Source: Micrasema longulum (taxonomy: Eukaryota > Arthropoda > Insecta > Trichoptera > Brachycentridae). From it: DNA of 64,000 bases. A program made the translations under genes and the position numbers. Location: positions 605,693 to 669,692 of the forward strand of contig JAGVSM010002388.1 in assembly GCA_022494885.1 (NCBI GenBank). The letters are read 5' to 3'. Shown here piece after piece: positions 33,181 to 43,655 of the stretch. The notes beneath the pieces were generated by a model. It did no database searches, was not told where the DNA came from, and was given only the letters and a program-made list of their open reading frames with translations. Position 1 is the stretch's first letter, and the number at the start of each line of letters is the position of its first letter.

Positions 33181-34840
33181 TCAAAACCGTTTTGGTTCAA
33201 CAAAAAGTTAATAATTATAAATTTTAATCAATGAACTCCTTTGTTATTTAATTGTTAAAAAAATAAAGTATATTAAATGCGTAAATATGATAAAATTTTT
33301 TGAATGTTACATATTACTTTCGAAACGAAATCTCCTCGCCGGGTTAACCATTAGTATAAATCCCTGACCGGGCATTTAGAAAAGGTTCCCCTAACATCTG
33401 CTCGTACTTGAAAGTACCGGACAGGTAGGTTCCTCGAAATAGGCAACATTCTGTGTAGATACTAATTTGTTGGCGAACTGTATAATTAATCTACTTTTAT
33501 ACGAGCTTTATATAATATTATTTTAACCCAAATCCTATTATAAAGATTTGTTGTTTTTATTTAATTCACTCTTTTAACAATGTTTCTTTAATTCAGGGGA
33601 ATGAACCTAGCTAGTAATTTCCTATGTTTAGGCAGGCAAATAAGGATTTGTTGCTGGTGTTATTCCATTGAATGATATTACATCAATTAAAATCATAACT
33701 ATTAAAATTGAAAATTAAAACATTTAAATGACAAAATATATCAATATTTAAAAAAATATTGAACGCAAATTAAATTACTAATAAATATAAAAATTTAAAC
33801 TTATATAAAAATTACAAAAAAATAATGAATAACAAACTGACAATTATAATAGACAAAATATTATGTCGATGAAACAATTTACTAATAATAATATTGAAAG
33901 ATGTATTTTTGATCCACCTGCTCACCATTTCAACATTTCAACTGAAAAACGTCGTTGTGTAAAACAAATAATGAATTAACAAACATTAATGTGAATGAAA
34001 ATGAAATAATTATGTTTTACAGAGAATACCGATATACCAAAAAATGCAATATATAATACTTTTCTGTTATTACTTGTAAAAAGTTTTGCGTAGTTTTCAA
34101 AAAGTTGTTTTTTCTGAAATGGTTTTTGCCATAAAAAAACTTTTTCAATGTATTAGTATAGCTATGTACAACGATACTTATATTGAGCCTATTAATGAAG
34201 CAATAAAAACTTTTTTATTATTTACTTCAACTATCATAGATAACGAAACTTTTCAAACATAAAAAAGGTATTATAAATATATTTTTATTCGATCACTAAT
34301 ACTTATAATTCCGTCATCATTTTATGAACTACAAAAACGATTTTTTAGGGTAGAGGAAACCCAGTCTCACTTTCCTTCATACAACGTGTTTCCGTATTTT
34401 CTCCCTGGATGATGGCACTAGTGCAATGATTTTTCTCACGTTACAGACCATTGGTTTGTCACTAGTGTTTTGTATTTTGATAAATTGTTCCATATTTTTT
34501 AACATAATTAGTTCAGTCAGCAGTATCGGTCTATGGAAATGCACTAAAAAGAAACTTAGGTGGCTTTTTACAGGCTGGTTTTATTAATTTTATAAGTGCA
34601 TTATTTAAGACACTTAAAATTTATTCAATATATTTAATTTACAAGTATCAAAATAAAACCTATTCGTGTTAACACTTTTCTAACGGCAGCGCCATATTTT
34701 GTTATTTTACCGTCATCATTTTTTAAAATTATTTTTTTTATATGTAGTTGCATTATTTAATACATTGCTTGTAATGTACAAGGTTAATATATACTTCAAA
34801 GCGATAGTTATTAATTTGTTTACTTAAAAATATTTACTTT
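33181..34840. other. Unassigned spacer
   Basis: A GC-richer patch at 33340-33445 (CGCCGGGTTAACC, TGACCGGGC, AGTACCGGACAGG) has no coding frame or second copy that I can see. The rest is A/T-rich. Confidence 0.35.
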
Positions 34841-34849
34841 AATGAAAAA

Positions 34850-35325
34850 CTTTATTATGTTATTTTATGTAGGATCAGTAAGATGTTTCGGCTGTGACCT
34901 GTTTCAAGAGGAAAACACAGAAAACTCGTCAGAAGAAGGCGGACCGTTGTTATTCGTCAACAGATCTTCCGATCCACCTGAACAGTGTTCGGCATTTGGT
35001 GTCCTGCTATCATTGATACCTTTTATTGCCTTCACTATATCTGTCATGTATAATGATACCTCTCTTGACAAGTCCCTATGACTAATCACTTCATGCACAT
35101 CGTGTAAATCCTCATTTAGACTTCTGCATCGCGCCTCCGGTTGCATTCTCTGCAGACTAAAAAAGGGGCAATGCATCAATAGATGGGATACATCTTGGAG
35201 AGTAACATCATCGCATGGGCAAGTGTTGATCTCAGATATTTTGAATCTGTGTAAATAACTCATAAATCCGCCATGTCCTGTCAGGATTTGTGTGTACCGT
35301 CATCATTAGACGTCAATGACGGCGA
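34850..35325 (-). mobile_element. LINE C-terminal relic (RNase H end, R1/I-like)
   Basis: From 35325 down: QILTGHGGFMSYLHRFKI, SEINTCPCDDVTLQDVSHLL, MHCPFFSLQRMQ and HRDLSREVSLYMTDIVKAIK. The TGHG..YL.RF.......CPC......HLL.HCP pattern is the end of the ribonuclease H domain and the following CCHC-like cysteine/histidine cluster in R1/I/LOA-type LINE proteins. The open frame runs unbroken for about 119 residues, so this piece is relatively young or lightly damaged. A second LINE relic lies directly upstream in the same orientation (35360-35705). Confidence 0.8.
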
Positions 35326-35359
35326 TAATCTAATGCTTAGTGAAGTAGACAAGAGTGTT

Positions 35360-35705
35360 TAGGCTCTCAGGAGACATCAGCAGTATATGGTCTAGTCAAC
35401 CATATTGCCTCCGCTTGATGACAGTTTCACCGAAGTTTTTTTCGTCCGTTCTCTTATTTCTTCATTCTTCACAAAGTCAAACCGCCATCCACCCAAGATT
35501 CTTCTCAGACGCTTATATTCTTTATAAGGTCATGGTGAGGTGCCACGATTCTCATCCGTATAGGCCTTAAGAAGGCGTCATATAGTTATTTGGTTTTCAC
35601 TAAATAAATATCCGATCTCCAAATGGCATTTATTCTGTTAAATGCGACCTCTACTTTTCCTAGCCGCACTACCAGCTCTCTTTAAAAGCTTTGTTGAAAG
35701 TGATT
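35360..35705 (-). mobile_element. LINE post-core relic
   Basis: Minus-strand blocks: AFNRINAIWRSDIYLVKTK, stop, LYDAFLRPI, then after a frameshift YKRLRRILGGWRFDFVKNEE followed by IREREKK-like residues. This matches the LINE pattern AF.RL...W.....S...K..LY.A.VRP.LLYG.E.W, then R.LR.ILG....D...NE.IRERT. Several bases are lost around the LLYG block. Confidence 0.65.
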
Positions 35706-36560
35706 TTTTAAAATGTAAAGTAAGAAATAAATCAATCAATTTGCTTACTAAAATGTTGAATTTAATTTAAACATTTTTTTTGTACTATATTTTTAATTGA
35801 TTATTCAATAACTTTTTTTTGTGTTTGTGCCTTCTTCATATTTTTTAATTTAATAACTAAACGCATATTTTTAATATTTGTTTTTTCATTTCGAATAAAT
35901 GGTCAAAAAACTTCTTCTTCTTTTTATATAAATCATTTTCTCTCAAAAAAGATTTTTTTCTTATAAAACCGAAAATTTTCAACCCAAAATATTTTTTTTT
36001 TAAAGCGGGAAAAAAATGATTAATTCATAAATAACATGGCAATTAATTTAATATTTAGCTAAAGTAAAAATAAATATTTATCTGTAAAATACTGCGCTTT
36101 TTTCGGTACCATTCATTTTTCACACAGATAGATGGTACATTTTTCATATTCCGTTTCTTGATCGCAAAAAGCAGAAGCGAGGTTTTTCATTAATTTGTCA
36201 GATCCCAGAAAACCTTTTCGTAAGTTGACTTCTTGGATTACTGGAGATCTTCTGTCCGAGATTATACCACAGCGGAAGCTGTGTCAGGGTCGGTTCACTA
36301 AATTGACATGAAAATCTTATGAATATTCAACAGCAGTACCACCCCGACCGTTACATGTTATACCAAACTTACATTTATTACATGCCCATAATTCGTATAT
36401 TATTACAATATGTTGATGAAGAGATATAACAAGGAGAGGCGATGAAATTATATAATTTAAATAACATTTTTTTAAGTAAGGCAAATTGTTTGTAGACAGG
36501 ACTGTGAATAGTAAGGTTAATTCTTGATTAAACTAAGCGGTAAAAAAAAAAGTATAAAAA
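35706..36560. other. Unassigned spacer
   Basis: T-rich and A-rich tracts only. No supported feature. Confidence 0.35.
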
Positions 36561-36579
36561 AAAATATATATATATATAT

Positions 36580-36757
36580 TTTTATTTTTTTTGCACCACA
36601 ACAGGCCAGGAGGCCTAATTACAGTGGTGAATTACATCACAGAGCACCCAGGCTTGAGAAAAATCACATTTTAATTTTTGTGTTCTCACCGGGAATCGAA
36701 CCCGGAACCTTCCGTGCGTGAGTCAAGCGTCTTGACCACTACACCACGGAGGCCGCC
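36580..36757 (-). repeat. SINE-B copy in an (AT)n repeat
   Basis: Reversed, it reads GGCGGCCTCCGTGGTGTAGT, A box GTAGTGGTCAAGACG, B box GGTTCCGGGTTCGATTCCCG, then TTCACCACTGTAATTAGG, CCTCCTGGCCTGTTGTGGTG and an A-run. It is the best-preserved SINE-B. (AT)n lies on both sides (36564-36579 and 36758-36770), as if it inserted into a microsatellite and duplicated it. Confidence 0.9.
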
Positions 36758-36995
36758 ATATATATATATAAATATTCAGGCGTAACCTAGTTGTATGAAG
36801 CACTTCACAAATCCTAATTTCATGGATACCGGTATGATTATATGAATTTATCAGAGAAATACTTGTGATAATATGTGGCTTGCTCGCAAAATGGTAAGAC
36901 AACCACTGTTCTTTAATCAGGAATTATGTGAGTAGGATTAGGATATGCAGGATTTAAGATTGCAGTCTTATATGTAGCTAGAATTAATAAAATGT

Positions 36996-37095
36996 TAATT
37001 TAGTACTTAACAGGAAGAGTTGACGAAATGTGGATGTTTAAAAATAGGCAGAATGTTAACAGCCTATAACAGGCCATTAGCCCTGTAAATTTGTA
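36996..37095 (+). repeat. Repeat D, worn 5' part
   Basis: GGAAGAGTTGACGAAATGTG, GATGTTTAAAAATAGGCAGA and AACAGGCCATTAGCCCTGTA follow the order seen at 3350-3460, with gaps. Confidence 0.5.
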
Positions 37096-37099
37096 AACT

Positions 37100-38620
37100 T
37101 TGATTTTGGTCTCGCAGGCAGCGTATTTTAAAGAAAAAAAAACAATACAATAAACAACTAAAGGATTTATACTATATTAAAGATTCAAATATCAATTCAT
37201 TTCGATTGAAATATCAAAATCTTAATTTGTTTTAAAGCAAATTTACTTTCAAACCACCGAAATATAAGTGTGATCAATTACTTACTTATTATTGTAACTT
37301 CCGTGTTAAGACATACAAAATATATTCGTTATCTGTTTCTGACACATAACGAGTACGTTTATTGTCACCTCTCTTAGACTGTCGTAAGTCAAATTGATTT
37401 ATTTTTAAGAATACTAGCCCTTATGAAAAAGTATTGAAAGACTAAATTGCATAAATGAAAGCTGCAAGATTTAACTGTAATCGCAAGTGTAATTTTTCGA
37501 ACTAGATTCTAAAGTTTTAGGTTAAAGACTTATTTGAATTTGTGTATTTTATTTGTACCTGTATTTAAACTGATATTAAATTAGAATGGAACAAATAAGT
37601 CCGTCAATAAATAAATAAATAATTATAAAAGAAAAATTACTGTATCGTGAAAACGTGCAAAAACTTTCCGGATAAATCGATATGGAGGTACCTAAGTATT
37701 TGATTGAATTCCAAAACTAAACATTTAAAAAATAAAATATTGGATTTAATTACAATGGTAGGTACCTTGGTACTTGTTTGTGGTTGATTTCCAAAACATG
37801 GAAAAATATTTTTTCAAATAAAGAATTCTTTTTGCAAATGTCGGCCGAGAGCGTTGCCAAATATGTAGTGTTCGCCAAATCACTATTTGTGTCATCTCTA
37901 ATAATTATTAAATAGCCCCCAATAATGGATATTGAAATGTGATTGAAATCATTTTTATCAACACCAATCCACAATAAAATAAATAGCACACCACGAAATC
38001 AAATGGTTGGGAAAATTTAAGAGCCTAAAATAAAACGAAGTTAGCTTACCTTTGGGCGGAACAAAAATAGCGGCCTCCCATCCGAGCTCTCAATCTGGTG
38101 GCGTTAAATCTCAAAATAAAATCTCTTATAAAGCCTTCTTTACTTTCAGGTTAGTAGAAATATGGCGAAAGTGTTTTTTTGTTTGAAGCTGTCAGCAATA
38201 ATGTCACATTTTAAATTGAGTACCTTTGATTATTCGATATGAAATCTTTTGAAAACTTAAAGTTACCCTGCTATGTCACGATAAAAATATTTATAAAAAA
38301 TTGTTGTATTTGACAACGTCGGCGTTATTTTGATTACAATCCCATCTGTTGATTTTTATGAAAGAAAAATTTAAAAACATTTTTTGCTAAGGTAAACAAA
38401 ATTTAAAAAATTCTTACCACGTTTGTCGAGATATTTATTATTCTTTATAAAATCTTTTAAGGTAAAAAGTTTGTTAATATTTTGTTTGTAATTTAACTGA
38501 AACCTGTAGATTCATTCGTATTTATTTCATAATTTTGTGTGAAAAATGAACCCTGGACTAGTGCTTTCAATTCGATGGCTATTCTTAGGTAAAAATCTTG
38601 AAAGTGAAAATCAAGTGGAA
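37100..38620. other. Unassigned spacer
   Basis: A minus-strand frame at 37750-37989 begins at GTG, not ATG, and has no motif. A short GC-richer patch (38045-38105) has no recognised copies. Confidence 0.35.
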
Positions 38621-38624
38621 AAAA

Positions 38625-38855
38625 GTAAGCCTCGTAGAGTAATGATTGACGCGTTTGCCTACCATGCTTGGGGTTGTAGATTCGATTTGGGGCAGGTTGG
38701 ACGTAAAATATTGCTCTTAAAGGTTGTTCTACGCCGCAAAGTTTCACAGTTTCTTGACGGGTAGCCGAAGCGTAAGACTGATTACTTAACCTTCTTTGTA
38801 CCAAAAACTATTAAAATAGGCCGCAAATGAAGTACTTATACAGTGCTTTGTGATA
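38625..38855 (+). repeat. SINE-A copy, nearly full length
   Basis: The head GCCTCGTAGAGTAATGATTG contains the decayed A box; the B box is GTAGATTCGATTTGG (38678-38692). The body has TTCTACGCCGCAAAGTTTCA, AGCCGAAGCGTAAGACTGAT and a TACAGTGCTTTG end. It aligns with the reverse of 48298-48556. A 72-codon frame on the plus strand and a longer one on the minus strand are by-products. Confidence 0.8.
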
Positions 38856-39107
38856 ATTAAGAGTAATTCAATAGTTTATACAAACTATTCAACATTTTTC
38901 GACGAGGTAAATGAAGGGGGTAAGACATGGTAGCTTTTTTTTAAAATTAAAATATTAAAAGCGAGAGTGAAATTTTGTGGGAAACAACATAATTTTAAAA
39001 TTTTGAAAAAAATGTGCTTAATTTACCCCCTTCTTTTACCCCATTTTTTATTTCTTAAAAAATAAAAACGTTTAATAATATTTTTTTACATAGTAAAAAT
39101 ATTAGAA

Positions 39108-39425
39108 CATTTATTTATTTATCAATTAACGGACATTGTCCATGTATACAATTGATAGGGTTTAAATATAACAATAAAATAATAGTTAAAAACATTTAAA
39201 AAAAGAAAATAAGCATTGACAAACATAAGGGACATCAAGACAAGATCTGAACTATTTATTTAGTGCTCGTTTAAATCGTTGTAAACTTTAAGTAAAAAAG
39301 TCCAGATCTTGTCTTGAGTTAAAAATACGACAAAGACGGGTCATTGGAGAATTAAGGCCATAGTTTGGTCTATGCTGATCGATGAACAGTACTTCATTGT
39401 TTCTCAATCTACGAGTCGAAATATT
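39108..39425 (-). mobile_element. LINE 3' end, same family as 60950
   Basis: About 310 bases nearly identical to 60950-61280. They start with TTAACGGACATTGTCCATGT, pass through GACAAGATCTGAACTATTTA, GGGTCATTGGAGAATTAAGG and TTCATTGTTTCTCAATCTAC, and end where the protein-coding tail of the other copy continues. It is therefore a 5'-truncated insertion of the same element (tail, 3' UTR and last codons). Confidence 0.9.
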
Positions 39426-39704
39426 GAATTTTACATATACCAACAATATGTTCATATACCACTGATTTTCTCAAATGGAACGGTTTAAGTATGTAGAAAT
39501 AAGTTGCTTTAGGCAACATGCCCAACTGTATGCATATGTATGTAAAATTATACGTATAAAAAGAGATTCGATAAATAAACAAATACATAAAAAGCGCAGT
39601 AGTTATATACAAGTATGTAAAACCAACGCGCTGAGAGGACTCGTGTTATAAGAAGCTTCCACCATTGCGCTCTGATTGTATACTACTACTGGTGAAGTTT
39701 TTTT

Positions 39705-39895
39705 TTAAAATAAATATTTGCGTTCTTATGATTTACCAAACATTTCATTTTGAGGGTTTTTTCTACTAGTTGTAAATAACTCACTATTAGAAAATTGGAA
39801 TCATGTTGACGCATGGTGGGATTCAAACCACGGACCTTTGATCCGTGAGTTCGAGACACTAGCCACGGTACCACAACCCGATTCAAAATAATACC
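39705..39895 (-). repeat. SINE-C copy, full length
   Basis: Aligns with 32640-32828: TATGATTTACCAAACATTTC, TTGTAAATAACTCACTATTA, reversed B box GGGATTCAAACCACGGACC, and the head GCCACGGTACCACAACCCGA. Confidence 0.85.
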
Positions 39896-40740
39896 CAAAA
39901 TAACACTGGGTATTTTTCGTTGACGAAAATCTTGGAAATAAAATCGTGTGTTACCTTATTTGTTGCATGAAACAAATAAAGAAAAAAAAAGTTTTTTTTA
40001 TTTAATTGAAAAAGTTCTTGTTTACTTGGAATACCTTAAAAATTTCGTATTTTTAAACCGGTGTTTTAAAAAAAAAATTACATGATTTTCACATCTTGCT
40101 ACTCAAATTTTCTACGGAAGAATTTTCAGTTTTCTCTATTTCCCACGTATGGGTAGTTTCCATATCGAATTTCCATAAAAGTGTTTATTTCTGCTCCGAG
40201 CCGAAATGTAGCATGCCGTATTTCAGTATTAACATTATGATCTAGGCTTAGGCATTTAATCCTTGAAATTTAAAATCTGCCTGAGCGGATTATCTTAATT
40301 TAAAAAATTGCTAAAATCTGAAAGATTTTGGATGTCGAGCTCCTACCCCAGTTGGAGAATGAGAGAGGGCATGAATAAAAATACGGAATGGTGACACGAG
40401 TGGAGCGGCGGTGATGAGTTTAACTGACTGAGCTGACTCTGGGCTGACTGGGTCTCTTTATAGGCCACGTTCCTTTTTTATTTATGTCTATGATATGAAT
40501 GTACTGCAAGACGTTGCTTTTATGTCGACCGACATTTTATGTGCAGTACTGTGAGTCTTGCAGAATATAATGTATTGTATTCAATTAAAAATAATGACTT
40601 GCTTCATACGTCGCCGTCGTTGCTCTATATTTAAGGTAAAATAATTAAGCAAGTATGTGTGTCATCGATCATAGACTATGACCCCCACAAATCAATATTT
40701 CGTTTTAATAACTGTGTTTATTACAATTTATCGGAACAGA
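39896..40740. other. Unassigned spacer
   Basis: A GC-richer patch at 40330-40470 has repeated CTGACTG (AACTGACTGAGCTGACTC, then GGGCTGACTGGG) but no coding frame. Confidence 0.35.
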
Positions 40741-40744
40741 AAGG

Positions 40745-40860
40745 CAATCTAGAAGCAAAGGCAATTACAAGGCTCATGATCATTGGCTGGTTTATAGTAA
40801 GTAAATATTTTACACTGTGTAACATTCATTATCCAGCCTATGTTTAAACACGAAAATTTC
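40745..40860 (-). repeat. Repeat D fragment, reversed
   Basis: GGCTCATGATCATTGGCTGG, ACACTGTGTAACATTCATTA and a CCTATGTTTAAACACG block are the reverse of 3380-3450. Confidence 0.55.
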
Positions 40861-40869
40861 TTTAACTAT

Positions 40870-41100
40870 TCCATCCTAGGAAATTGCGGCCCCACGTGGT
40901 GGTGGGAGTAAATATTTTTTCCGGGGAGATAGCCTGCCCGTCTATCTCATTGACAATATTTCGGAACAATGTTTTGTCCCACAAATTGCCGTTTACACGT
41001 GGACAACGGTCGAGTCCTAGGACAGAAAGATACTGTCTTGTCCACATGCCCATTAAATGTTTGAAAATACAACAATGGGATAGGACGTTCTGCGTTTAAT
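40870..41100. other. Coding-like island of unknown nature
   Basis: GC content rises sharply, and two long overlapping frames are open (71 codons at 40884-41099 on the plus strand, 63 codons at 40862-41053 on the minus strand). Plus-strand frames give RPHVVVGVNIFSGE and, shifted, LPVYLIDNISEQ and FVPQIAVYTW. The islands elsewhere with this look are transposase or LINE remnants. I could not match this one to a family. Confidence 0.3.
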
Positions 41101-41159
41101 TTAGCAGAGCTAAGAATTAATTACATTTGGTAGATTTGCAAACGATTCTGTAACAAAAA

Positions 41160-41189
41160 AATAAAAGCCTATGATAATAGGCTTTTATT
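41160..41189. other. Perfect 13-bp hairpin
   Basis: AATAAAAGCCTAT (41160-41172), loop GATA, ATAGGCTTTTATT (41177-41189). Contains AATAAA on both strands. On the minus strand it lies just beyond the candidate exon at 41217-41421. It could be chance, a small MITE, or a two-sided polyadenylation region. Confidence 0.6.
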
Positions 41190-41216
41190 ATTTGATAAAA
41201 TAAGAAAGAAAAATAC

Positions 41217-41421
41217 TTTTCTCGTAAGTAAAATCTCTGGCAATAATATTTTCTTTGAAACTCAATAACCGCCGGCAAATCGAATTTTCCTAACGAATTT
41301 TGAAAAGCTGAATAAATTACCAAAAGTAAAAATTCGTGTTTGAGATCAGTTCCTGAAGGAGTTTTCAGCAGAAATAAATAAACATACATATAGTATTCCA
41401 CTTCCTCTTCTGGGAAATCAG
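41217..41421 (-). CDS. Candidate internal exon
   Basis: On the minus strand a good acceptor (pyrimidines then TTCAG, junction at 41422/41421) opens a frame DFPEEEVEYYMYVYLFLLKT, PSGTDLKHEFLLLVIYSAFQ, NSLGKFDLPAVIEFQRKYYC that reads like a real protein: acidic start, hydrophobic helices, mixed residues. A possible but weak donor (AAAA/GTATTT) follows at 41217/41216. The frame stays open to 41117. I do not recognise the protein. The frame could instead belong to an unrecognised transposable element. Confidence 0.25.
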
Positions 41422-41439
41422 CTGAACCGAGAAAAGTAA

Positions 41440-41990
41440 TCAGCTCGGGGGATGCAAAAATTTAGTATCATAAGTTCATCGTTTTAATTATTCATTATGT
41501 AAGAACTCGTTTGATAATTTTGTTAAATACTCGTATATTGAATTCTTGGGATCCAAAATACCAGCACCTAACATTGAATAAAAAATTGCAAAGGTACTCC
41601 AATATCAGTAAAATTCAATCACTTCTTACAAGAATGCAAGATGTTAAGAGGTGTCAGTTGCGTCAAAAAATAAAAAAATGTAATAAAATTGCCAAACTAT
41701 ATTTATGTCTAAAATGCCCGACTAGTTCAAGAAATTAAAGCATTTAAACTGTCAAAGCGCTAACAACCAAACCTATTTATCATAATAAATATGCTCCCAA
41801 GCCGATTTCGTGGTTAAGCCGGTTTTTAAAAAGTATATTTTATTAACATATTGTATCCTTTCTTATAACTAAAATATCTTTTTATACATATATTTTGATT
41901 TAAAAGATATAACAGAGATAATTTAAGGGCATTAATTTATACATTTATAAAAATATTTAAAGGGAGGATTTTTTTGGTTTATTTGACTTT
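41440..41990. other. Unassigned spacer
   Basis: A 75-codon lysine-rich frame (41511-41738) starts at a non-ATG codon and has no motif. Nothing else is supported. Confidence 0.35.
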
Positions 41991-41994
41991 TTGT

Positions 41995-42340
41995 ACTTTT
42001 TGTTTTTTGTAATGGAAATTGTACATGGGCGGGTTATTGCCAAATGTCAATTTCTTCCAACTAACTTGTAATTGTAAATAAATTATTTTGAATCAATACT
42101 ATTACTCATTGCGGAAAAGAAACAAAGAGGAAAGAAGAAACGAGGAAGAATTTAGGAAGAGAAAGGAGATGTTTTTTCAGACGTAATTTGAACAGAGATA
42201 CTGGAGTAACATCTTTGATGGTGGGTGGGAGATGATTTCACAGTCGAGCCGCATGGACACTAAATGAGTTAGAGAAGAAAGTGAAATCGTGGATGGGTAT
42301 TAAGAGGGTGATAAACCATGAACTGATAAGCGTTGAAAAT
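41995..42340 (-). mobile_element. LINE C-terminal end, same family as 813
   Basis: The minus strand encodes NSFSVHAARL, stop, NHLPPTIKDVTPVSLFKLRL and KKHLLSLP, then the pyrimidine-rich UTR, the GCCATTTGG-like block (reversed at about 42035-42045) and a CCCGCC block. NSFS..A..LWN.LP..I......LFK..LK..L is the typical last segment of CR1/Jockey-type LINE proteins. The tryptophan codon before NHLPP has become a stop. Confidence 0.8.
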
Positions 42341-42371
42341 TTTCACGGATGAATATAGGTGTAAAAGATAA

Positions 42372-42515
42372 AATATGGAAGTCTAAACGTTTACCGGGCT
42401 TATGACCTGTCATTGGCTAGTTTAAGTGGCAACTTTAAAAAATGTAAAATTTACCAGTTTTGCCTTAGTCTGAACATCCACATTTCTTCAATTCTTCCAT
42501 TTATGTGAGAGAAGT
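42372..42515 (-). repeat. Repeat D fragment, reversed
   Basis: ATATGGAAGTCTAAACG, GGGCTTATGACCTGTCATTG, GCTAGTTTAAGTGGC and CAATTCTTCCAT are the reverse of 3350-3490. It abuts the LINE end upstream. Confidence 0.65.
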
Positions 42516-42622
42516 GAAAGAGCCGAAACCCTTATTGTTATGAAGAGAGTTATATTATGATTAAATTATTTCACTTGCTACGCAACATTGGAAAAGAATT
42601 GACAAATTTCTGTACTTCTTCT

Positions 42623-42786
42623 TTTTTTTTCCACCACAACAGGCCAGGAGGCCTAATTACAGTAGTAAATTACAGGACAGAGCACCCAGGCTCGAGAAAA
42701 ATCACATTTTAATTTTTGTGCTCTCACCGGGAATCGAACCCGGAACCTTCCGTGCGTGAGTCAAGCGTCTTGACCACTACACCACG
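42623..42786 (-). repeat. SINE-B copy
   Basis: Nearly identical to 36580-36757 (CACCACAACAGGCCAGGAGG, GGGAATCGAACCCGGAACCT, GTCTTGACCACTACACCACG) but lacks the first bases of the tRNA-like head. Flanks AAATTTCT (42612-42619 and 42790-42797) may be a short target-site duplication. Confidence 0.9.
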
Positions 42787-42825
42787 TATAAATTTCTTGA
42801 ACCAGTTGATTTAATAACATTATTT

Positions 42826-42965
42826 TGAGTTTGCCGAAATGTTTGTTGACACCTTTGTAGACAAAATTCAAGATTCACGGGTGTTATTAGGTTTGACAAA
42901 TTACATTTTTCGTCTTTAATATTTTGTCTACAAACGTTTGGACAAACTGAAAATATTTTAACATA
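42826..42965. mobile_element. Penelope-type end fragment I, copy 1
   Basis: TTTGCCGAAATGTTTGTTGA and CACCTTTGTAGACAAAATTC are partly reversed in TTGTCTACAAACGTTTGGAC (42926-42945), giving an inverted pair around 70 bases. TTGTCTACAAACGT..GGAC..ACTGAAAATATT recurs at 54763-54797. The CCGAAA(C/T)GTTTG motif is what I associate with Penelope-like ends. Confidence 0.45.
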
Positions 42966-43237
42966 CTGTTGTTTTTCTCACTATTTATCACTTCTTCCAA
43001 ATAATTTTTGGCACATACACGTGTCGTTTTTTAATGACTTTTTCGCATTAGAAATAAAAACAGTATTATTTAAATTATAATAAAAATAAAAATAAAATGT
43101 CTAGGACTAAATATTTTCTCTTTAAAAAATTGAATATTTATTTATTTGGGAAAAAAACAACGGTTTTTGCATAATATACTATGTACTTAAAATGAGAATA
43201 CATAGAAACTAAAATTGCTAAAACAGTCAATGTAAGT

Positions 43238-43655
43238 TTTTCACAGTGAATAAAGTTATTGATTCAGTACATTCCTCGTAAGCTTTAAAAAAATCTTAGT
43301 CAAATTTTTCCATAAAGTCATTTATAAAAATTGTAATCTTAAAATGTAGTATATACTTCATTTATCGCATAAGCAGTCCCTCTACAAACCCCTACCCATT
43401 TCCTACCCAGCCGCTTCTCTTGTCCGCGTCTGGCGCGTTTCGCTTCGTTGGTCAGATACGTTTTTATCGCAATGTTTTTAGTCGAAAAGGGGTAGAAGTT
43501 TGCGGAAGAGATGCTTGTCCGAGAAATCAAAGATTTACTCCATTTTGAAATCATGAAAAAAAAAATTTTTTGGAAAAATTGTGTAAGGATTTTTTAAAAA
43601 CTTACCACGAGGAATGTTCCTCTGAAGTTTCTAGGTCTGGCCCTGAGAAACCGTG
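43238..43655. mobile_element. Foldback element H, copy 3
   Basis: The left arm (ATTCCTCGTAAGCTTTAAAA at 43272, TTAAAATGTAG, GCAGTCCCTCTACAAACCCC) is mirrored by the right arm (AGAAGTTTGCGGAAGAGATG, CTCCATTTTGAAATCATG, ACCACGAGGAATGTTCC to GAGAAACCGTG at about 43650). The centre contains CGCTTCGTTGGTCAGATACG, the reverse of the centre in copies 1 and 2. A 71-codon frame inside is a by-product. Confidence 0.7.

Noticed and set aside
34842..35081. Plus-strand 79-codon frame
   Set aside because: Antisense of the LINE RNase H end, which has clear family motifs.
37750..37989. Minus-strand frame starting LFILLWIGVDK
   Set aside because: Starts at GTG, an in-frame stop lies just upstream, and no good acceptor in frame was found.
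38493..38804. 103-residue minus-strand frame
   Set aside because: Covers a plus-strand SINE-A copy, and repeats of the same SINE elsewhere do not keep the frame.
40330..40470. Promoter-like GC-rich patch with repeated CTGACTG
   Set aside because: No start-site motif pair or downstream coding frame; composition alone is not enough.
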